From: Halosimplex aquaticum
GTDB taxonomy: Archaea; Halobacteriota; Halobacteria; Halobacteriales; Haloarculaceae
Reading direction: 5' to 3'
Length of the DNA: 64,000 nucleotides
Assembly: GCF_028747785.1 (NCBI RefSeq)
Contig: NZ_CP118158.1
Span: forward strand, 3,100,001-3,164,000
The notes under the pieces were generated by a model. That model saw nothing but the letters and a program-made list of their open reading frames with translations. It was not told the origin of the DNA and did not search any database. Below are positions 25,867 to 34,554 of this stretch, piece after piece. Position numbers and translations under genes: made by a program. Each line of letters opens with the position of its first letter. Position 1 is the first letter of the stretch.

Positions 25867-26472
25867 CTATTCCCACGGGTGGCCGCCGGGGCGGTCCGGC
25901 CAGAGCGGGTACCAGTACTCCTTGTCCGGTTCGACGGTGAGCTCGCCGTCCAGCACGCTCTGGAGTTTGATCTCCGTCTGGTTGTGCCGTTCGTGGTCGC
26001 CCTCCGGCGCAAAGGGGTAGTACTTCCCGCGGCGGAACGAGTACACCCAGTAGGCCCGCTGTCCGTCTTTTTCGAACGCGAACAGCGCGGCGAGCAGGCG
26101 CGAGCCGTATCCCCGCTCGATGAACTCGTCGGCGGCGAAGTGGATGCTCGTCACCAGATCCTCGGGGTCGTCGTCTTCGAGGACGACCCACTCGTAGCCG
26201 TGGTCGTCGGTCGTGAACCGCGCTTTCGTCCCCGTCTCGACCTCCCCCGCTTCGAGGATGGCCTCGACGTTCTCGACGGCGTCCTCGAAGTCCGTGCTGT
26301 CGACGTCGGCGAAACACAGCGCGGCCGCCTCGGCCGGCGCGAAGCCCAGGTCGGCCTCCATCGTCATGTAGGCCGTGCTCATCCCGAACAGATCCTCGGG
26401 GTCAGCGTCCCGGGTCGCGTCGGCCTCCGCTTTCATCCCCAGCGCGGACTTCAGGCCGTCCAGCAGTCCCAT
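25867..26472 (-). CDS. PspA-associated protein PspAB-like
   Basis: 201 aa, soluble. It begins MGLLDGLKSALGMKAEAD and contains the conserved blocks SIHFAADEFIERGYGSRLLAALFAFE, YWVYSFRRGKYYPFAP and a C-terminal EYWYPLWPDRPGGHPWE. Proteins of this type are found beside HtpX proteases and phage-shock PspA systems in several prokaryotes; here two HtpX-like genes follow within 3 kb in the same direction. A role in membrane stress is therefore likely but not proven. The name rests on remembered family features and gene context. Confidence 0.78.
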   Translation of the reverse strand: MGLLDGLKSALGMKAEADATRDADPEDLFGMSTAYMTMEADLGFAPAEAAALCFADVDSTDFEDAVENVEAILEAGEVETGTKARFTTDDHGYEWVVLEDDDPEDLVTSIHFAADEFIERGYGSRLLAALFAFEKDGQRAYWVYSFRRGKYYPFAPEGDHERHNQTEIKLQSVLDGELTVEPDKEYWYPLWPDRPGGHPWE

Positions 26473-26533
26473 GTCCCTCCGTTTGGGCGAGCGGGTAAAA
26501 GACGCTTCCCTCCGGACGGCGAGCCGGTTCGTT

Positions 26534-27340
26534 TCAGTCGTCCCAGGGGGCGTTGTCGGGGTCGATCTCCCGCTGGCCGCGGTCGAGTTCGGCGATGCGT
26601 TCCAGGTCTTCGTCGTCCAGGTCCACGTCGTAGGCCCGCCAGTTGTCTTCGATGTGGTCGGCGCTCGTGGCCTTCGGGATGACCGCGACGTGCTCCAGCG
26701 ACAGGAGCCACGACAGCGTAACCTGCGGGACGCTCGCGTCGTGTTTCTCGGCGACGTCCTGCAACACCGGGTCGTCGAGCACTTCCGTCCGCGCCAGCGG
26801 CGAGTAGGCGACGACGGTGTGGCCGTGCTCGGCGGCGTACTCGCGCAGTTCTTCCTGCTGGAGATAGGGGTGCATCTCGACCTGGTTCGCGAATATCGGC
26901 GCGTCGAGGATCTCGCGGGCCTCGTCGAGGTGCTCCGGCTCGAAGTTCGAGACGCCGACGTGGCGGATCTTGCCCTCGTCGTACAGCCGCTGGAACGCCG
27001 AGAGCGTGCCCTCGGGGTCGTAGGTCTTCGTCGGCCAGTGGACGTACAGCAGGTCGACGTAGTCGGTCCCCAGTTTGTCGAGGCTCTCCTCCGCCGTCTC
27101 CAGCACGTCGTCGTGGGCGAGATTCGAGGTGCTGACCTTCGTCGCGAGGAAGGCTTCCTCGCGCGGCACGTCCGCCTCGGCGACGCCGCGGCCGACGAAC
27201 TCTTCGTTCTCGTATGCCTGCGCGGTGTCGATACTGCGGTAGCCCAGTTCCAGCGCCGTGCGGACGCTCTCGGCGCACTGCTCGGGATCGGTGTTCTGCC
27301 ACGTTCCGAGTCCGAGTCCGTGCAGGTCGAGTTCGCTCAT
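26534..27340 (-). CDS. Aldo/keto reductase
   Basis: 268 aa TIM-barrel NADPH-dependent carbonyl reductase. Catalytic tetrad: Asp in YRSIDTAQAYENE, Tyr in the same segment, Lys in FLATKVS, His in DLLYVHWP. Cofactor site motifs IPKATSADHIEDN and GVSNFEPEHLDEA are present. ATG 27340 (MSELDLHGLGLGTW) fits the usual start; the longer frame upstream is antisense of the protease gene. It lies between the PspAB-like gene and the HtpX pair, all on the same strand. Confidence 0.94.
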   Translation of the reverse strand: MSELDLHGLGLGTWQNTDPEQCAESVRTALELGYRSIDTAQAYENEEFVGRGVAEADVPREEAFLATKVSTSNLAHDDVLETAEESLDKLGTDYVDLLYVHWPTKTYDPEGTLSAFQRLYDEGKIRHVGVSNFEPEHLDEAREILDAPIFANQVEMHPYLQQEELREYAAEHGHTVVAYSPLARTEVLDDPVLQDVAEKHDASVPQVTLSWLLSLEHVAVIPKATSADHIEDNWRAYDVDLDDEDLERIAELDRGQREIDPDNAPWDD

Positions 27341-27401
27341 GTGTCTTCTCGTTGTTGGGCTGTGCGACCCTAACGGCTGGGGAAGCGGTGAGAGCCTCCC
27401 G

Positions 27402-28277
27402 CTACTCCGACCTCTCCATCTCGGCGGCGAGTTCGCGCAGCTTCCGGATCCGCCTGTGGGTCGGTGGATGGGTCCACGGCAGGCCGAAATAGCGCGTCGG
27501 GACGATGCAGAAGGCGTTGAAACCGGCCATCGAGCGCATGTCCTCGTCCGGCGGTTCCGGTAGCCCGTGTAACTCGGCGAGCGCCTCCGCCAGCGCGACC
27601 GGCTTGCCGGTGATGGCGACCGCACCGCGGTCGGCGGCGTACTCGCGATAGCGCGAGAGCGCGAGCGTCCCGGGCAGGCTCGCCAGCAAGAGGGGGAGGC
27701 TCAGCATGGCCACGAACACTGCGGCGCCGAAGTAGCCCAGCAGGATCGCCGTCCCGTTCATGCTATCGAGGGCGCTCCCGAGGAGCGAGAGCGCCACCGT
27801 CGCGGGGAACCCGGCGATAGTCATCACCGAGGAGTCGCCGTTTTTCAGGTGGGAGAGCTCGTGGGCGAGCACCGCTTCGAGGTGTTCGTCGTCGAGTTCC
27901 TTCAGGAGCCCGAGCGTCACGCAGACCACGGCCCGGTCGCCCGTCCCCGCGGACATGGCGTTCGGCTCGTCGCTGGGGATCACGGCCACCGGCGGCCGGG
28001 GCATGTCGGCCTGGGCGGCGAGCCTGTCGACGGCGTCGAACAGTTCGGGGTGGTCCTCGCGGTCGATCGCGACGGCTCGCGTCGCGACGTAGGCCAGCCG
28101 GTCGGCTTCGAGGACGAGCCCGCCGAGGGCGGCCAGGAGGACGCCGAAGACGACGAGCGCGGCCGGCAACGGGAGAAGCAGGTACACCGGGCCGAGGAGG
28201 GCGGCGTAGCCCACCGCAGCGAGGGCGAGCGCGAGGGTCATCCGGTGGGTCAGGCGGCTGTCGGTCTGCCACTCCAT
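27402..28277 (-). CDS. M48 family zinc metalloprotease, HtpX-like (first of a pair)
   Basis: 291 aa membrane-bound protease. Two N-terminal membrane segments (LALALAAVGYAALLGPVYLLL and AALVVFGVLLAALGGLVL), the zinc motif HELSHLKNGD (HExxH), two further segments, and the third ligand in SRYREYAADRGAVAIT. HtpX degrades misfolded membrane proteins. It starts about 100 bp downstream of the second HtpX gene and shares with it the order and many motifs, so the pair is an old tandem duplication. Confidence 0.93.
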   Translation of the reverse strand: MEWQTDSRLTHRMTLALALAAVGYAALLGPVYLLLPLPAALVVFGVLLAALGGLVLEADRLAYVATRAVAIDREDHPELFDAVDRLAAQADMPRPPVAVIPSDEPNAMSAGTGDRAVVCVTLGLLKELDDEHLEAVLAHELSHLKNGDSSVMTIAGFPATVALSLLGSALDSMNGTAILLGYFGAAVFVAMLSLPLLLASLPGTLALSRYREYAADRGAVAITGKPVALAEALAELHGLPEPPDEDMRSMAGFNAFCIVPTRYFGLPWTHPPTHRRIRKLRELAAEMERSE

Positions 28278-28377
28278 GGCCGGGAGTCTTGTCGGGCGAG
28301 TAATATGCCTTCGGTCGGGGAACCGGCGACGAGATCGGTCGCGGTGATCGGACGGCGAAGCGAGTCGCTCGGGGCGG

Positions 28378-29256
28378 TCAGGCGGTCTCCTGCTGGCCGG
28401 CGATCTGCTGGAGGCGCTCGACGCGGCGTTCGGTGGAGGGGTGGGTGCTGAACAGTCGCGCGACGACGCCCTTGTCGATGGGGATGATGAAGAACGCGTT
28501 CATCTCCGACTGCGAGCGCATGTCCTCCTTCGGGACCTTGTCCATGCGGTTGTCGATGGTCAGCAGGGCGGAGGCGAGCGCGGCGGGCTTGCCGGTGATC
28601 GCGGCGGCACCGCGGTCGGCGGCGTACTCGCGGTACCGGGAGAGCGCCCGGATCAGGAAGAAGGAGACGATCCAGACGACCAGCGAGGCGACGATGGCGA
28701 CCAGGACCTGCGCGCCGCCCTGGCGGTTGCGGCCCCCGCCGCCGAAGAGGAAGCCCCACCGGAGGATGAGCATCGCGATGGTCGAGAGGAACGAGGCGAT
28801 GGTCATCACCATCACGTCGCGGTTCTTGACGTGGGCGAGTTCGTGCGCGAGAACGCCCTCTAACTCCTCCTGATCGAGCGTCTGCAGGAGGCCGGTCGTC
28901 ACTGCGACGGTCGCGGTCTTCTTCGAGCGCCCGGTGGCGAAGGCGTTGGGCGTCCGCGTGTCCGCGACGGCGACCGTGGGTTTCGGCAGGTCGGCCTGCT
29001 GGGACAGCCGGCTCACCATGCCGTGCAACTCGGGATACTCGCTCTCGTCGACCTCCCGGGCGCCCATGCTCTTGAGCGCCAGTTTGTCGCTGAAGAAGTA
29101 CTGGACGAACAGGAAGATGCTCATGACGACGGCGATCAGTAGATACGACTGACTCGTCCACAGTAACACTCCGATAAACACGATGTAGAGCGCCGCGAGG
29201 AGGAACATCGTGAAGAACATCCGGCCACGGAGTCCCCAGTCGGTTTTCCACTCCAT
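28378..29256 (-). CDS. M48 family zinc metalloprotease HtpX (second of a pair)
   Basis: 292 aa. Starts MEWKTDWGLRGRM, then two membrane segments (FFTMFLLAALYIVFIGVLLW, LLIAVVMSIFLFVQYFF). Zinc-binding HELAHVKNRD, third ligand in SRYREYAADRGAAAITGKP, and C-terminal FSTHPSTERRVERLQ, the standard HtpX end. This copy is closer to canonical HtpX than its neighbour. It is the first of a same-strand series that continues to the PspAB-like gene. Confidence 0.94.
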   Translation of the reverse strand: MEWKTDWGLRGRMFFTMFLLAALYIVFIGVLLWTSQSYLLIAVVMSIFLFVQYFFSDKLALKSMGAREVDESEYPELHGMVSRLSQQADLPKPTVAVADTRTPNAFATGRSKKTATVAVTTGLLQTLDQEELEGVLAHELAHVKNRDVMVMTIASFLSTIAMLILRWGFLFGGGGRNRQGGAQVLVAIVASLVVWIVSFFLIRALSRYREYAADRGAAAITGKPAALASALLTIDNRMDKVPKEDMRSQSEMNAFFIIPIDKGVVARLFSTHPSTERRVERLQQIAGQQETA

Positions 29257-29435
29257 ACCACTTGATAGGGGCCGGCGGACATATCAATGGCTCGCGTCGC
29301 GGCCGCGCCGGCCAGTCTCGGCGCGTTCCGCGGACTGCTCGCCGATCGGCCGGTAAGCGATCGCCGGTCGGTCGGCGAGCAGCCGTCGCTCGCCCTCCGA
29401 AACGCTCACTATCGCACCGCGTCACGCTCCGGCAG

Positions 29436-29867
29436 ATGGCGGCTCGAACGGTCGCGTTCGTCGGCGGTGGCGCCCTCGCCCTGCTGGTCGGCCTGTCGCT
29501 CATGGGACTGGGGCTGTACGTATCGCTGAGTTCGACCTGCGGGACGAACTACGTCGTCGACGTCCGGCCGGCCGACGACGTGGCTGACACGCCCGAACCG
29601 GTGGTCGACTACGGGAACCTCACCGACCGCCAGCAGCACGCCTTCGACGCCGGTCGGAGCGGGTCGGACCGGTCGTTCGGGCGGCGAGAATCGATCGCGC
29701 GGCTGGACGAAGCGGTTGTCGTTCACGGGGGCGACCGATACGTCACGGAGGTCCGGGCCGCCGAGTGCCCGAAGCCGGAGACGTGGCTCTACTACGCCGG
29801 CGGGCTGCTCTCGGTGGTGGGCGTCTTCGCCGCCCTGTTCGGGATCGTCCCGTACGTCTACGACTGA
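29436..29867 (+). CDS. Small two-helix membrane protein, unknown function
   Basis: 143 aa. An N-terminal helix (VAFVGGGALALLVGLSLMGLGLYV), an extracytoplasmic domain of about 75 residues with two cysteines (TCGT and AAECPK, possibly a disulfide) and a C-terminal helix (GGLLSVVGVFAALFGIVPYVY). ATG 29436 is chosen because it directly precedes the helix and a TATA-like cactatc lies about 28 bp upstream; the longer frame adds an Arg-rich stretch. Family not recognised. Confidence 0.75.
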   Translation: MAARTVAFVGGGALALLVGLSLMGLGLYVSLSSTCGTNYVVDVRPADDVADTPEPVVDYGNLTDRQQHAFDAGRSGSDRSFGRRESIARLDEAVVVHGGDRYVTEVRAAECPKPETWLYYAGGLLSVVGVFAALFGIVPYVYD

Positions 29868-29906
29868 GCGGGTTCGCGTCCGGGGCCGCCGGGCGGGAAC
29901 GCGGCC

Positions 29907-29913
29907 CTTATAC
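29907..29913 (+). promoter_or_regulatory. TATA box for nmd3
   Basis: The motif cttatac is centred about 28 bp upstream of the ATG at 29938. Confidence 0.55.
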
Positions 29914-29937
29914 CCCGCAGGACAATACCTCGGGGTA

Positions 29938-31080
29938 ATGAGTCGCTCCGGCGAGTTCTGTCCGCGCTGCGGGGACGCCATCGAAGCGGACCTCGACGCC
30001 CGCCCGGCGCGCCCGGGGGCCGAGGGGGTCCGCGACCCCGACAGCGTGCTCTGCGACGGCTGTTACTTCGAGGAGTTCGACCTCGTGGAGGCACCCGACC
30101 GGATCGACGTGCGCGTCTGTTCGCAGTGCGGCGCGGTCCACCGCGGGAACCGCTGGGTCGACGTCGGCGCCCAGGACTACACCGACATCGCCGTCGAGGA
30201 GGTCTCCGAGGCGCTGGGCGTCCACCTCGACGCCACCGACGTGAGCTGGGAGGTCGCGCCCGAACAGGTCGACGAGAACAACATCCGCATGCACTGCCAG
30301 TTCTCCGGCGTCGTCCGCGGGACGCTCGTCTCCGAGGAGGTCGTCGTCCCGGTGAAGATCGCTCGCCAGACCTGCGAGCGCTGCGGTCGGATCGCCGGCG
30401 GCTCCTACGCCGCCATCGTCCAGATCCGCGCCGAGGAGCGGACGCCGACCGAGGAAGAGCAAGAGCGCGCCCAGGAGACAGCGGAGGCGTTCGTCGCCGA
30501 GCGCGAAGCCACCGGCGACCGCAACGCGTTCGTCACGGAGGTCACCGAGGTCGACGAGGGGCTGGACATGAAGATCTCGACGAACCAGCTCGGCCAGGGG
30601 ATCGCCAAGCGCATCGTCGAGCAGCAGGGCGGCACCTTCGAGGACTACGAGACGCTCGTCACCGAGGACGGCGACGGCAACGAGGTCTATCGGGTCACCT
30701 TCGCCGTGCGGCTACCGCGGTACCGGCCCGGCGAGGTCATCGACCCCGAGGACGGCGACGGGCCGGTGCTCGTCCGGAGCGTCCGCGGGAACCTCAAGGG
30801 GACCAGACTCGCGACTGGCGAGGACTACGAGGCCAGCTTCGAGGACGGCGACGCGCCGGACGCCCGGCGACTGGGCACCCGCGAGGACGGCCAGCGGACG
30901 ACGGTCGTCACCGTCGAGGACGAGAACGCCGTGCAGGTGCTCGACCCCGAGACCTACGAGGCCAAGACCATCCCCCGCCCGGACTACTTCGACCCCGACG
31001 CCGACGAGGTCCCCGTCCTGAAGAGCCGCGCCGGCCTGCACGTCCTCCCTGACGACGGCGGCGAAACCGGCGACGCCTGA
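29938..31080 (+). CDS. 60S ribosomal export protein NMD3 homologue (archaeal Nmd3)
   Basis: 380 aa. The N-terminal zinc-binding region has CxxC pairs CPRC, CDGC, CSQC and CERC spread over the first 150 residues, as in eukaryotic NMD3, a late 60S ribosome assembly and export factor. The archaeal proteins are assumed to act in large-subunit maturation. The middle and C-terminal beta-domains (VTFAVRLPRYRPGEVI, VVTVEDENAVQVLDPETYE) match the family. The TATA box at 29907 fixes the start. Confidence 0.93.
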   Translation: MSRSGEFCPRCGDAIEADLDARPARPGAEGVRDPDSVLCDGCYFEEFDLVEAPDRIDVRVCSQCGAVHRGNRWVDVGAQDYTDIAVEEVSEALGVHLDATDVSWEVAPEQVDENNIRMHCQFSGVVRGTLVSEEVVVPVKIARQTCERCGRIAGGSYAAIVQIRAEERTPTEEEQERAQETAEAFVAEREATGDRNAFVTEVTEVDEGLDMKISTNQLGQGIAKRIVEQQGGTFEDYETLVTEDGDGNEVYRVTFAVRLPRYRPGEVIDPEDGDGPVLVRSVRGNLKGTRLATGEDYEASFEDGDAPDARRLGTREDGQRTTVVTVEDENAVQVLDPETYEAKTIPRPDYFDPDADEVPVLKSRAGLHVLPDDGGETGDA

Positions 31081-31144
31081 CGCCGCGACCGCTTCTGACC
31101 GTCGGAGAGCAACTTTTTTCGCGGAGCGGTCGGTGAGGCGACAC

Positions 31145-31723
31145 ATGCGCAAGCCCCTCCGCTCGTTCGGGACCGTCCTCCGCCGATTCGTCGCGCTCGT
31201 GCCGGTGTTGATCGCGGTGACGACGCTGCCGATCGCGCTCCTGGCGCTGTTGAACGCCGGCGTCGTGACGGCGCTGGAGATTCTGGTGACCGGTTGGCTC
31301 CTGCTGACGCCGGTCGCCGTGCTCCTCGCGTGGATCGTGCTCGACCTCTCGCCGGTCGACCTGCCCGGGTCGCTTGCCGACCGCGGGATCGACCTGCCGG
31401 CGATCGCCACCAGTTCCGGCTCCCGCGCGACTCCCGGGCTCGGATCTGGGTCCGGTTCCGACGCGGACGGGGACGACGCCGTCGCGGTCCTGCGCGAACG
31501 GTTCGCGCGCGGCGAGATCGACCAGGCGGAGTTCGAGCGTCGGCTCGACCAGCTGCTCGAAAGCGAGGGCACCACGGCCGGGGGCCGTCGTGGCGCCTCG
31601 GCTCGTCGCGGCGAGCCAGACCGCCGTGACGCGCCGAACCGCGGATCGACACGGGCGGAAGACGGCCGAACGAGCGACCGGAGCCCTCCGGTCCGCCGCG
31701 ATCGCGAGCCCGAATCGTCGTGA
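31145..31723 (+). CDS. SHOCT domain membrane protein
   Basis: 192 aa. Two membrane segments (FVALVPVLIAVTTLPIALLALLNAG and ALEILVTGWLLLTPVAVLLAWIVL), a Gly/Ser linker, and a short SHOCT module (AVAVLRERFARGEIDQAEFERRLDQLLE, about residues 115-142), a common C-terminal oligomerisation element. The tail of about 45 residues is rich in Arg, Ser and Asp. ATG 31145 is chosen over a GTG four codons upstream because it begins MRKPLRSF next to a T-rich promoter box at 31111-31117. Function unknown. Confidence 0.85.
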   Translation: MRKPLRSFGTVLRRFVALVPVLIAVTTLPIALLALLNAGVVTALEILVTGWLLLTPVAVLLAWIVLDLSPVDLPGSLADRGIDLPAIATSSGSRATPGLGSGSGSDADGDDAVAVLRERFARGEIDQAEFERRLDQLLESEGTTAGGRRGASARRGEPDRRDAPNRGSTRAEDGRTSDRSPPVRRDREPESS

Positions 31724-31813
31724 GCGAGCGGTGACGCGAGCGGCAGTCCATCCGGGCGCGGGCCGCCGTCGACTCGAAACCGTTTCGGCCGTCGGGGTCG
31801 TTCGCGGAGGCAG

Positions 31814-32845
31814 ATGGACGAGAGCGAGGAGCGGTTCGCGGTCGTCGTCGACAAGCCGCGGACCGAGGCGGTGATCGCCGAACTGGAGGCGGAAGGGGTC
31901 TACGACGCCGACCGGTCGGTCCGCGAGTTCGACGAGGGGAGCGTGTCGGTCCCGGTGACGTCGATCCCCGAGTCGGTCGAGTACATCGAGGTCGTCCGGC
32001 AGGTCGGCGAACCCCGACTGCGGGACCTCGCCGACCACCTCCGCGAGCGCGGCTGGACCGACGAGGAGATCGACCTGGCCCCCTCGTCGTGGGCGGTCCT
32101 CGGCACCGTCGTTCTGGTCGACGTCGGTGACGCGCCGCGGCCCGACGAGGTCGGCGAGGCGCTGCTGGCGCTCCACGGGTCGGCCGACACCGTCCTCTCG
32201 CGGGGCGGAATCTCGGGCGCCCACCGCGAACCGGACGTGACCGTGCTCGCCGGCGCCGGCGACACCGAGACGGTCCACCGCGAACACGGCACCGTCTACG
32301 CGATGGACCTCGCCGAGGTGATGTTCTCGCCGGGGAACAAGGCCGAGCGCGCGCGCATGGGCGACGTCGTGGCCGAGGGCGAGCGCGTGGTCGACATGTT
32401 CGCCGGCATCGGGTACTTCACGCTCCCGATGGCCCGCGCGGGCGCCGAGGTGACGGCGATCGAGCGCAACCCGGACTCGTTCCGGTACCTGCTGGAGAAC
32501 GTCCAGCGCAACGGCGTCGCCGACCGCGTCCAGCCCTACCGGGCCGACTGCCGGGACGTGTTAGCCAGGACTGACCCCGCGACCGACGTGACCGCCGACC
32601 GCGTCGTGATGGGATATTACGAGGCACACGAGTACCTCGACAGCGCGCTCGGGGCGCTCGAACCCGGCGGCTTCGTGCACATGCACGAAGCGACGCCGGA
32701 GGGGCTGGTCCCCGACCGCCCGGTCGGTCGATTGCGCGACGCCGCCGCCGAGCGCGGCCGGGCGGTCGACGTGCTCGATACGCGACGCGTGAAGGGGTAC
32801 AGCGAGGGCGTCGCGCACGTCGTCGTGGATGCCCGCGTCGACTGA
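31814..32845 (+). CDS. Trm5/TYW2-family tRNA-modifying enzyme, probably Taw2
   Basis: 343 aa. The N-terminal D1/D2 region is followed by a Rossmann fold with VVDMFAGIGYFTLPMA (motif I) and VTAIERNPDSFRYLLENVQRNG. The late motif RVVMGYYEAHEYLDSALGAL...GFVHMHEATPE resembles Taw2 (the enzyme that transfers an aminocarboxypropyl group to the wyosine base at position 37 of tRNA-Phe) more than Trm5, the m1G37 methyltransferase, which has a DLP-type motif IV. Monocistronic. Family certain; the Taw2 choice is a motif-level judgement. Confidence 0.85.
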   Translation: MDESEERFAVVVDKPRTEAVIAELEAEGVYDADRSVREFDEGSVSVPVTSIPESVEYIEVVRQVGEPRLRDLADHLRERGWTDEEIDLAPSSWAVLGTVVLVDVGDAPRPDEVGEALLALHGSADTVLSRGGISGAHREPDVTVLAGAGDTETVHREHGTVYAMDLAEVMFSPGNKAERARMGDVVAEGERVVDMFAGIGYFTLPMARAGAEVTAIERNPDSFRYLLENVQRNGVADRVQPYRADCRDVLARTDPATDVTADRVVMGYYEAHEYLDSALGALEPGGFVHMHEATPEGLVPDRPVGRLRDAAAERGRAVDVLDTRRVKGYSEGVAHVVVDARVD

Positions 32846-32956
32846 CGGGCACGGTCCCGAGCGCAGGTGGAACGGTACCAATTAGCACGACGCTGCCGGT
32901 CTGACGGCCGACGCCACCACAGTAGTTTTTATCCCATGGGTGGGAAAGGTCGGAAC

Positions 32957-33238
32957 ATGGCGCGGGGGCCCTACGAACGGGTGTTGGAGACGCTCGAAGA
33001 CCTGGACGCCCGACTGGCAGGGCTGGAGGTCGGTTACAACGAGACCAACGCCTCTGCGGCCGAGGAGCTCGTCGCGAAACTGGGGGAGTTCTTCGAGAGC
33101 GATCCGGACCACTACGTCGCGCTGTGCGAAGCGGTCGAGCGCCTCGTCGAGACCGAGGACTCGACTCACGCCGCGACGGCCAAGGAACACGCCGACGCGC
33201 TGCGGGACCGGGTCGAGGCACAGGTCGGCGAGGACTGA
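32957..33238 (+). CDS. Small helical haloarchaeal protein, unknown function
   Basis: 93 aa, fully helical in appearance and acidic: YERVLETLEDLDARLAGLEVGY and AEELVAKLGEFFESDPDHYVALCEAVERLVE. One Cys. ATG 32957 is preferred to ATG 32936 because a TTTTTAT box at 32926-32932 lies about 27 bp upstream of it. No recognised domain. It follows the Taw2-like gene and precedes the pilin-like operon without overlapping either. Confidence 0.78.
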   Translation: MARGPYERVLETLEDLDARLAGLEVGYNETNASAAEELVAKLGEFFESDPDHYVALCEAVERLVETEDSTHAATAKEHADALRDRVEAQVGED

Positions 33239-33360
33239 TCGGGCTCGGAGGGGAAGGCCGACCAAGCCGACGCCGGTGTCACCTCTCGCGGTCTGTTCTG
33301 CTGGGGGCAACTCGCCGGTGTCTCCGCGATAGCCTACGTCGTCAGCCGCGGCCTTGTTAC

Positions 33361-33369
33361 GTTTAAATA
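33361..33369 (+). promoter_or_regulatory. TATA box at the head of the pilin-like/DUF7286 locus
   Basis: The motif gtttaaata is centred about 28 bp upstream of the ATG at 33392. It is the only strong promoter-like element before the DUF7284-like and DUF7286-like genes and probably drives the whole group. Confidence 0.6.
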
Positions 33370-33391
33370 ACATGACGAGGCCAATGGGGGT

Positions 33392-33577
33392 ATGCAGTCT
33401 CGGTTGTCGGCAGACGAGGCGGTTAGCCGGGCCCGGTGGGGTCTAGAGCCCGGGCCCGAAGGGGCGCCGCCGGCCGGGGAACGCCGGAGCGCACGACGGG
33501 ATCCGCGGGGGAACAGCGGCGAGCCAGTGATCGAGGTCGGGGTGGTCCGGACGCGAACGCGGGGGACGAGTCCGTGA
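33392..33577 (+). CDS. Possible 61-aa leader ORF of the pilin-like operon
   Basis: It begins at an ATG exactly at leaderless distance from the TATA box at 33361 and its stop overlaps the GTG of the next gene by four bases (GTGA), the coupling seen in other operons here. The product (MQSRLSADEAVSRARWG... ending RTRTRGTSP) is Arg/Pro/Gly-rich, has no membrane segment and matches nothing recognised. It may be a translated leader, a decayed relic of a larger gene, or chance. Confidence 0.35.
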   Translation: MQSRLSADEAVSRARWGLEPGPEGAPPAGERRSARRDPRGNSGEPVIEVGVVRTRTRGTSP

Positions 33578-34554
33578 TCGAGCGGCGTTCGCGCGGCGTC
33601 AGCACGGTCGTGGACGTAACGTTCGCGCTGTTGCTCGTGAGCGCGTCGATCGGCGTCCTGGCGATCACGCTGACGGACGACGAACCGGCCCACGACCCGG
33701 TTCAGGCCGACCGGACGGCGGAGACGCTGGCGGCGGCGACGAAGTCAGTGAACTACAGCGTCGAGTCGGTCAACGGCGAACCGGAGTTCACGAACGACGG
33801 CTACGACTTCGAGCGGTCGACGCACGGGACGTTGACCGGACTCCTGGCGGACGCGGCCGTGACGAACGCGAGCTTCCCCGACGGCGGCGGATCGACGGCC
33901 TACGCGCCGGACTCGTCGACGTACCTCACGAAGGTCGGGGACGACTTCGAGGTCGCCGTCGACGGCGCAGTCCGCCAGGCGCTGACCAGCGCCGGCGGCG
34001 ACGCGCACGTCGTCGCGGTCTGGAGGCCCTACCGGGACTCGGACATCGAGGGGCGCGTCGAAGCGGGGGCCGAACCCCCCGCCGGCGTCGACACGAGCAC
34101 GGCGACGATGACGGTCCCGAGCAAGATGCCGTCGCTCGACGAGGCAGAGATCGAGCGGGCCTTCCGACTGGACCAGTACACGGGCGTCTCGCGGCTGATC
34201 GCCGGCGCGATCGTCGAGGGGTACTTCCCGCCCACGGAGACGCAACTCGCGCTCGAAGGCAACGGGCTCGGACGAGCGCTCACCGTCTACCGGTACCAGC
34301 GGATGGCGAAGCTCGTCGACCACGGCGGGTTCAACACGGACCCGTCTATCGGCGGGAGCACCGCTCGACCGGTCAGCCGAACCCAGGCCGACGCCGCGAC
34401 GGCGAACTCGCAGTTGCAGTCCCGGCTCCAGTCGACGATACATGAGGAATTGACGACGAAGTACCCGTCTCCGTCGAGCGCGGACCCCGAGGAGGTCGCG
34501 TCGGCGGTGTCGGTCGGTGAAGTGAAGATCACGGTCACCACCTGGAACGAATGA
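33574..34554 (+). CDS. Pilin-like single-span surface protein, DUF7284-like
   Basis: 326 aa from GTG 33574. The N-terminus ERRSRGVSTVVDVTFALLLVSASIGVLAIT is a charged segment followed by one membrane helix, the style of archaeal type IV pilin-like and secretion-associated proteins. The rest is extracytoplasmic, Ser/Thr-rich. Proteins like this commonly sit beside DUF7286-type proteins in clusters with a TadA/VirB11-like ATPase; no ATPase is in this window. It overlaps the next gene by four bases. The DUF number is from memory of such clusters. Confidence 0.8.
   Translation: MIERRSRGVSTVVDVTFALLLVSASIGVLAITLTDDEPAHDPVQADRTAETLAAATKSVNYSVESVNGEPEFTNDGYDFERSTHGTLTGLLADAAVTNASFPDGGGSTAYAPDSSTYLTKVGDDFEVAVDGAVRQALTSAGGDAHVVAVWRPYRDSDIEGRVEAGAEPPAGVDTSTATMTVPSKMPSLDEAEIERAFRLDQYTGVSRLIAGAIVEGYFPPTETQLALEGNGLGRALTVYRYQRMAKLVDHGGFNTDPSIGGSTARPVSRTQADAATANSQLQSRLQSTIHEELTTKYPSPSSADPEEVASAVSVGEVKITVTTWNE

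Noticed and set aside
33239-33391. Possible tRNA or small RNA before the pilin-like operon
   Set aside because: No cloverleaf or conserved arm could be built by eye; only the TATA box was supported.
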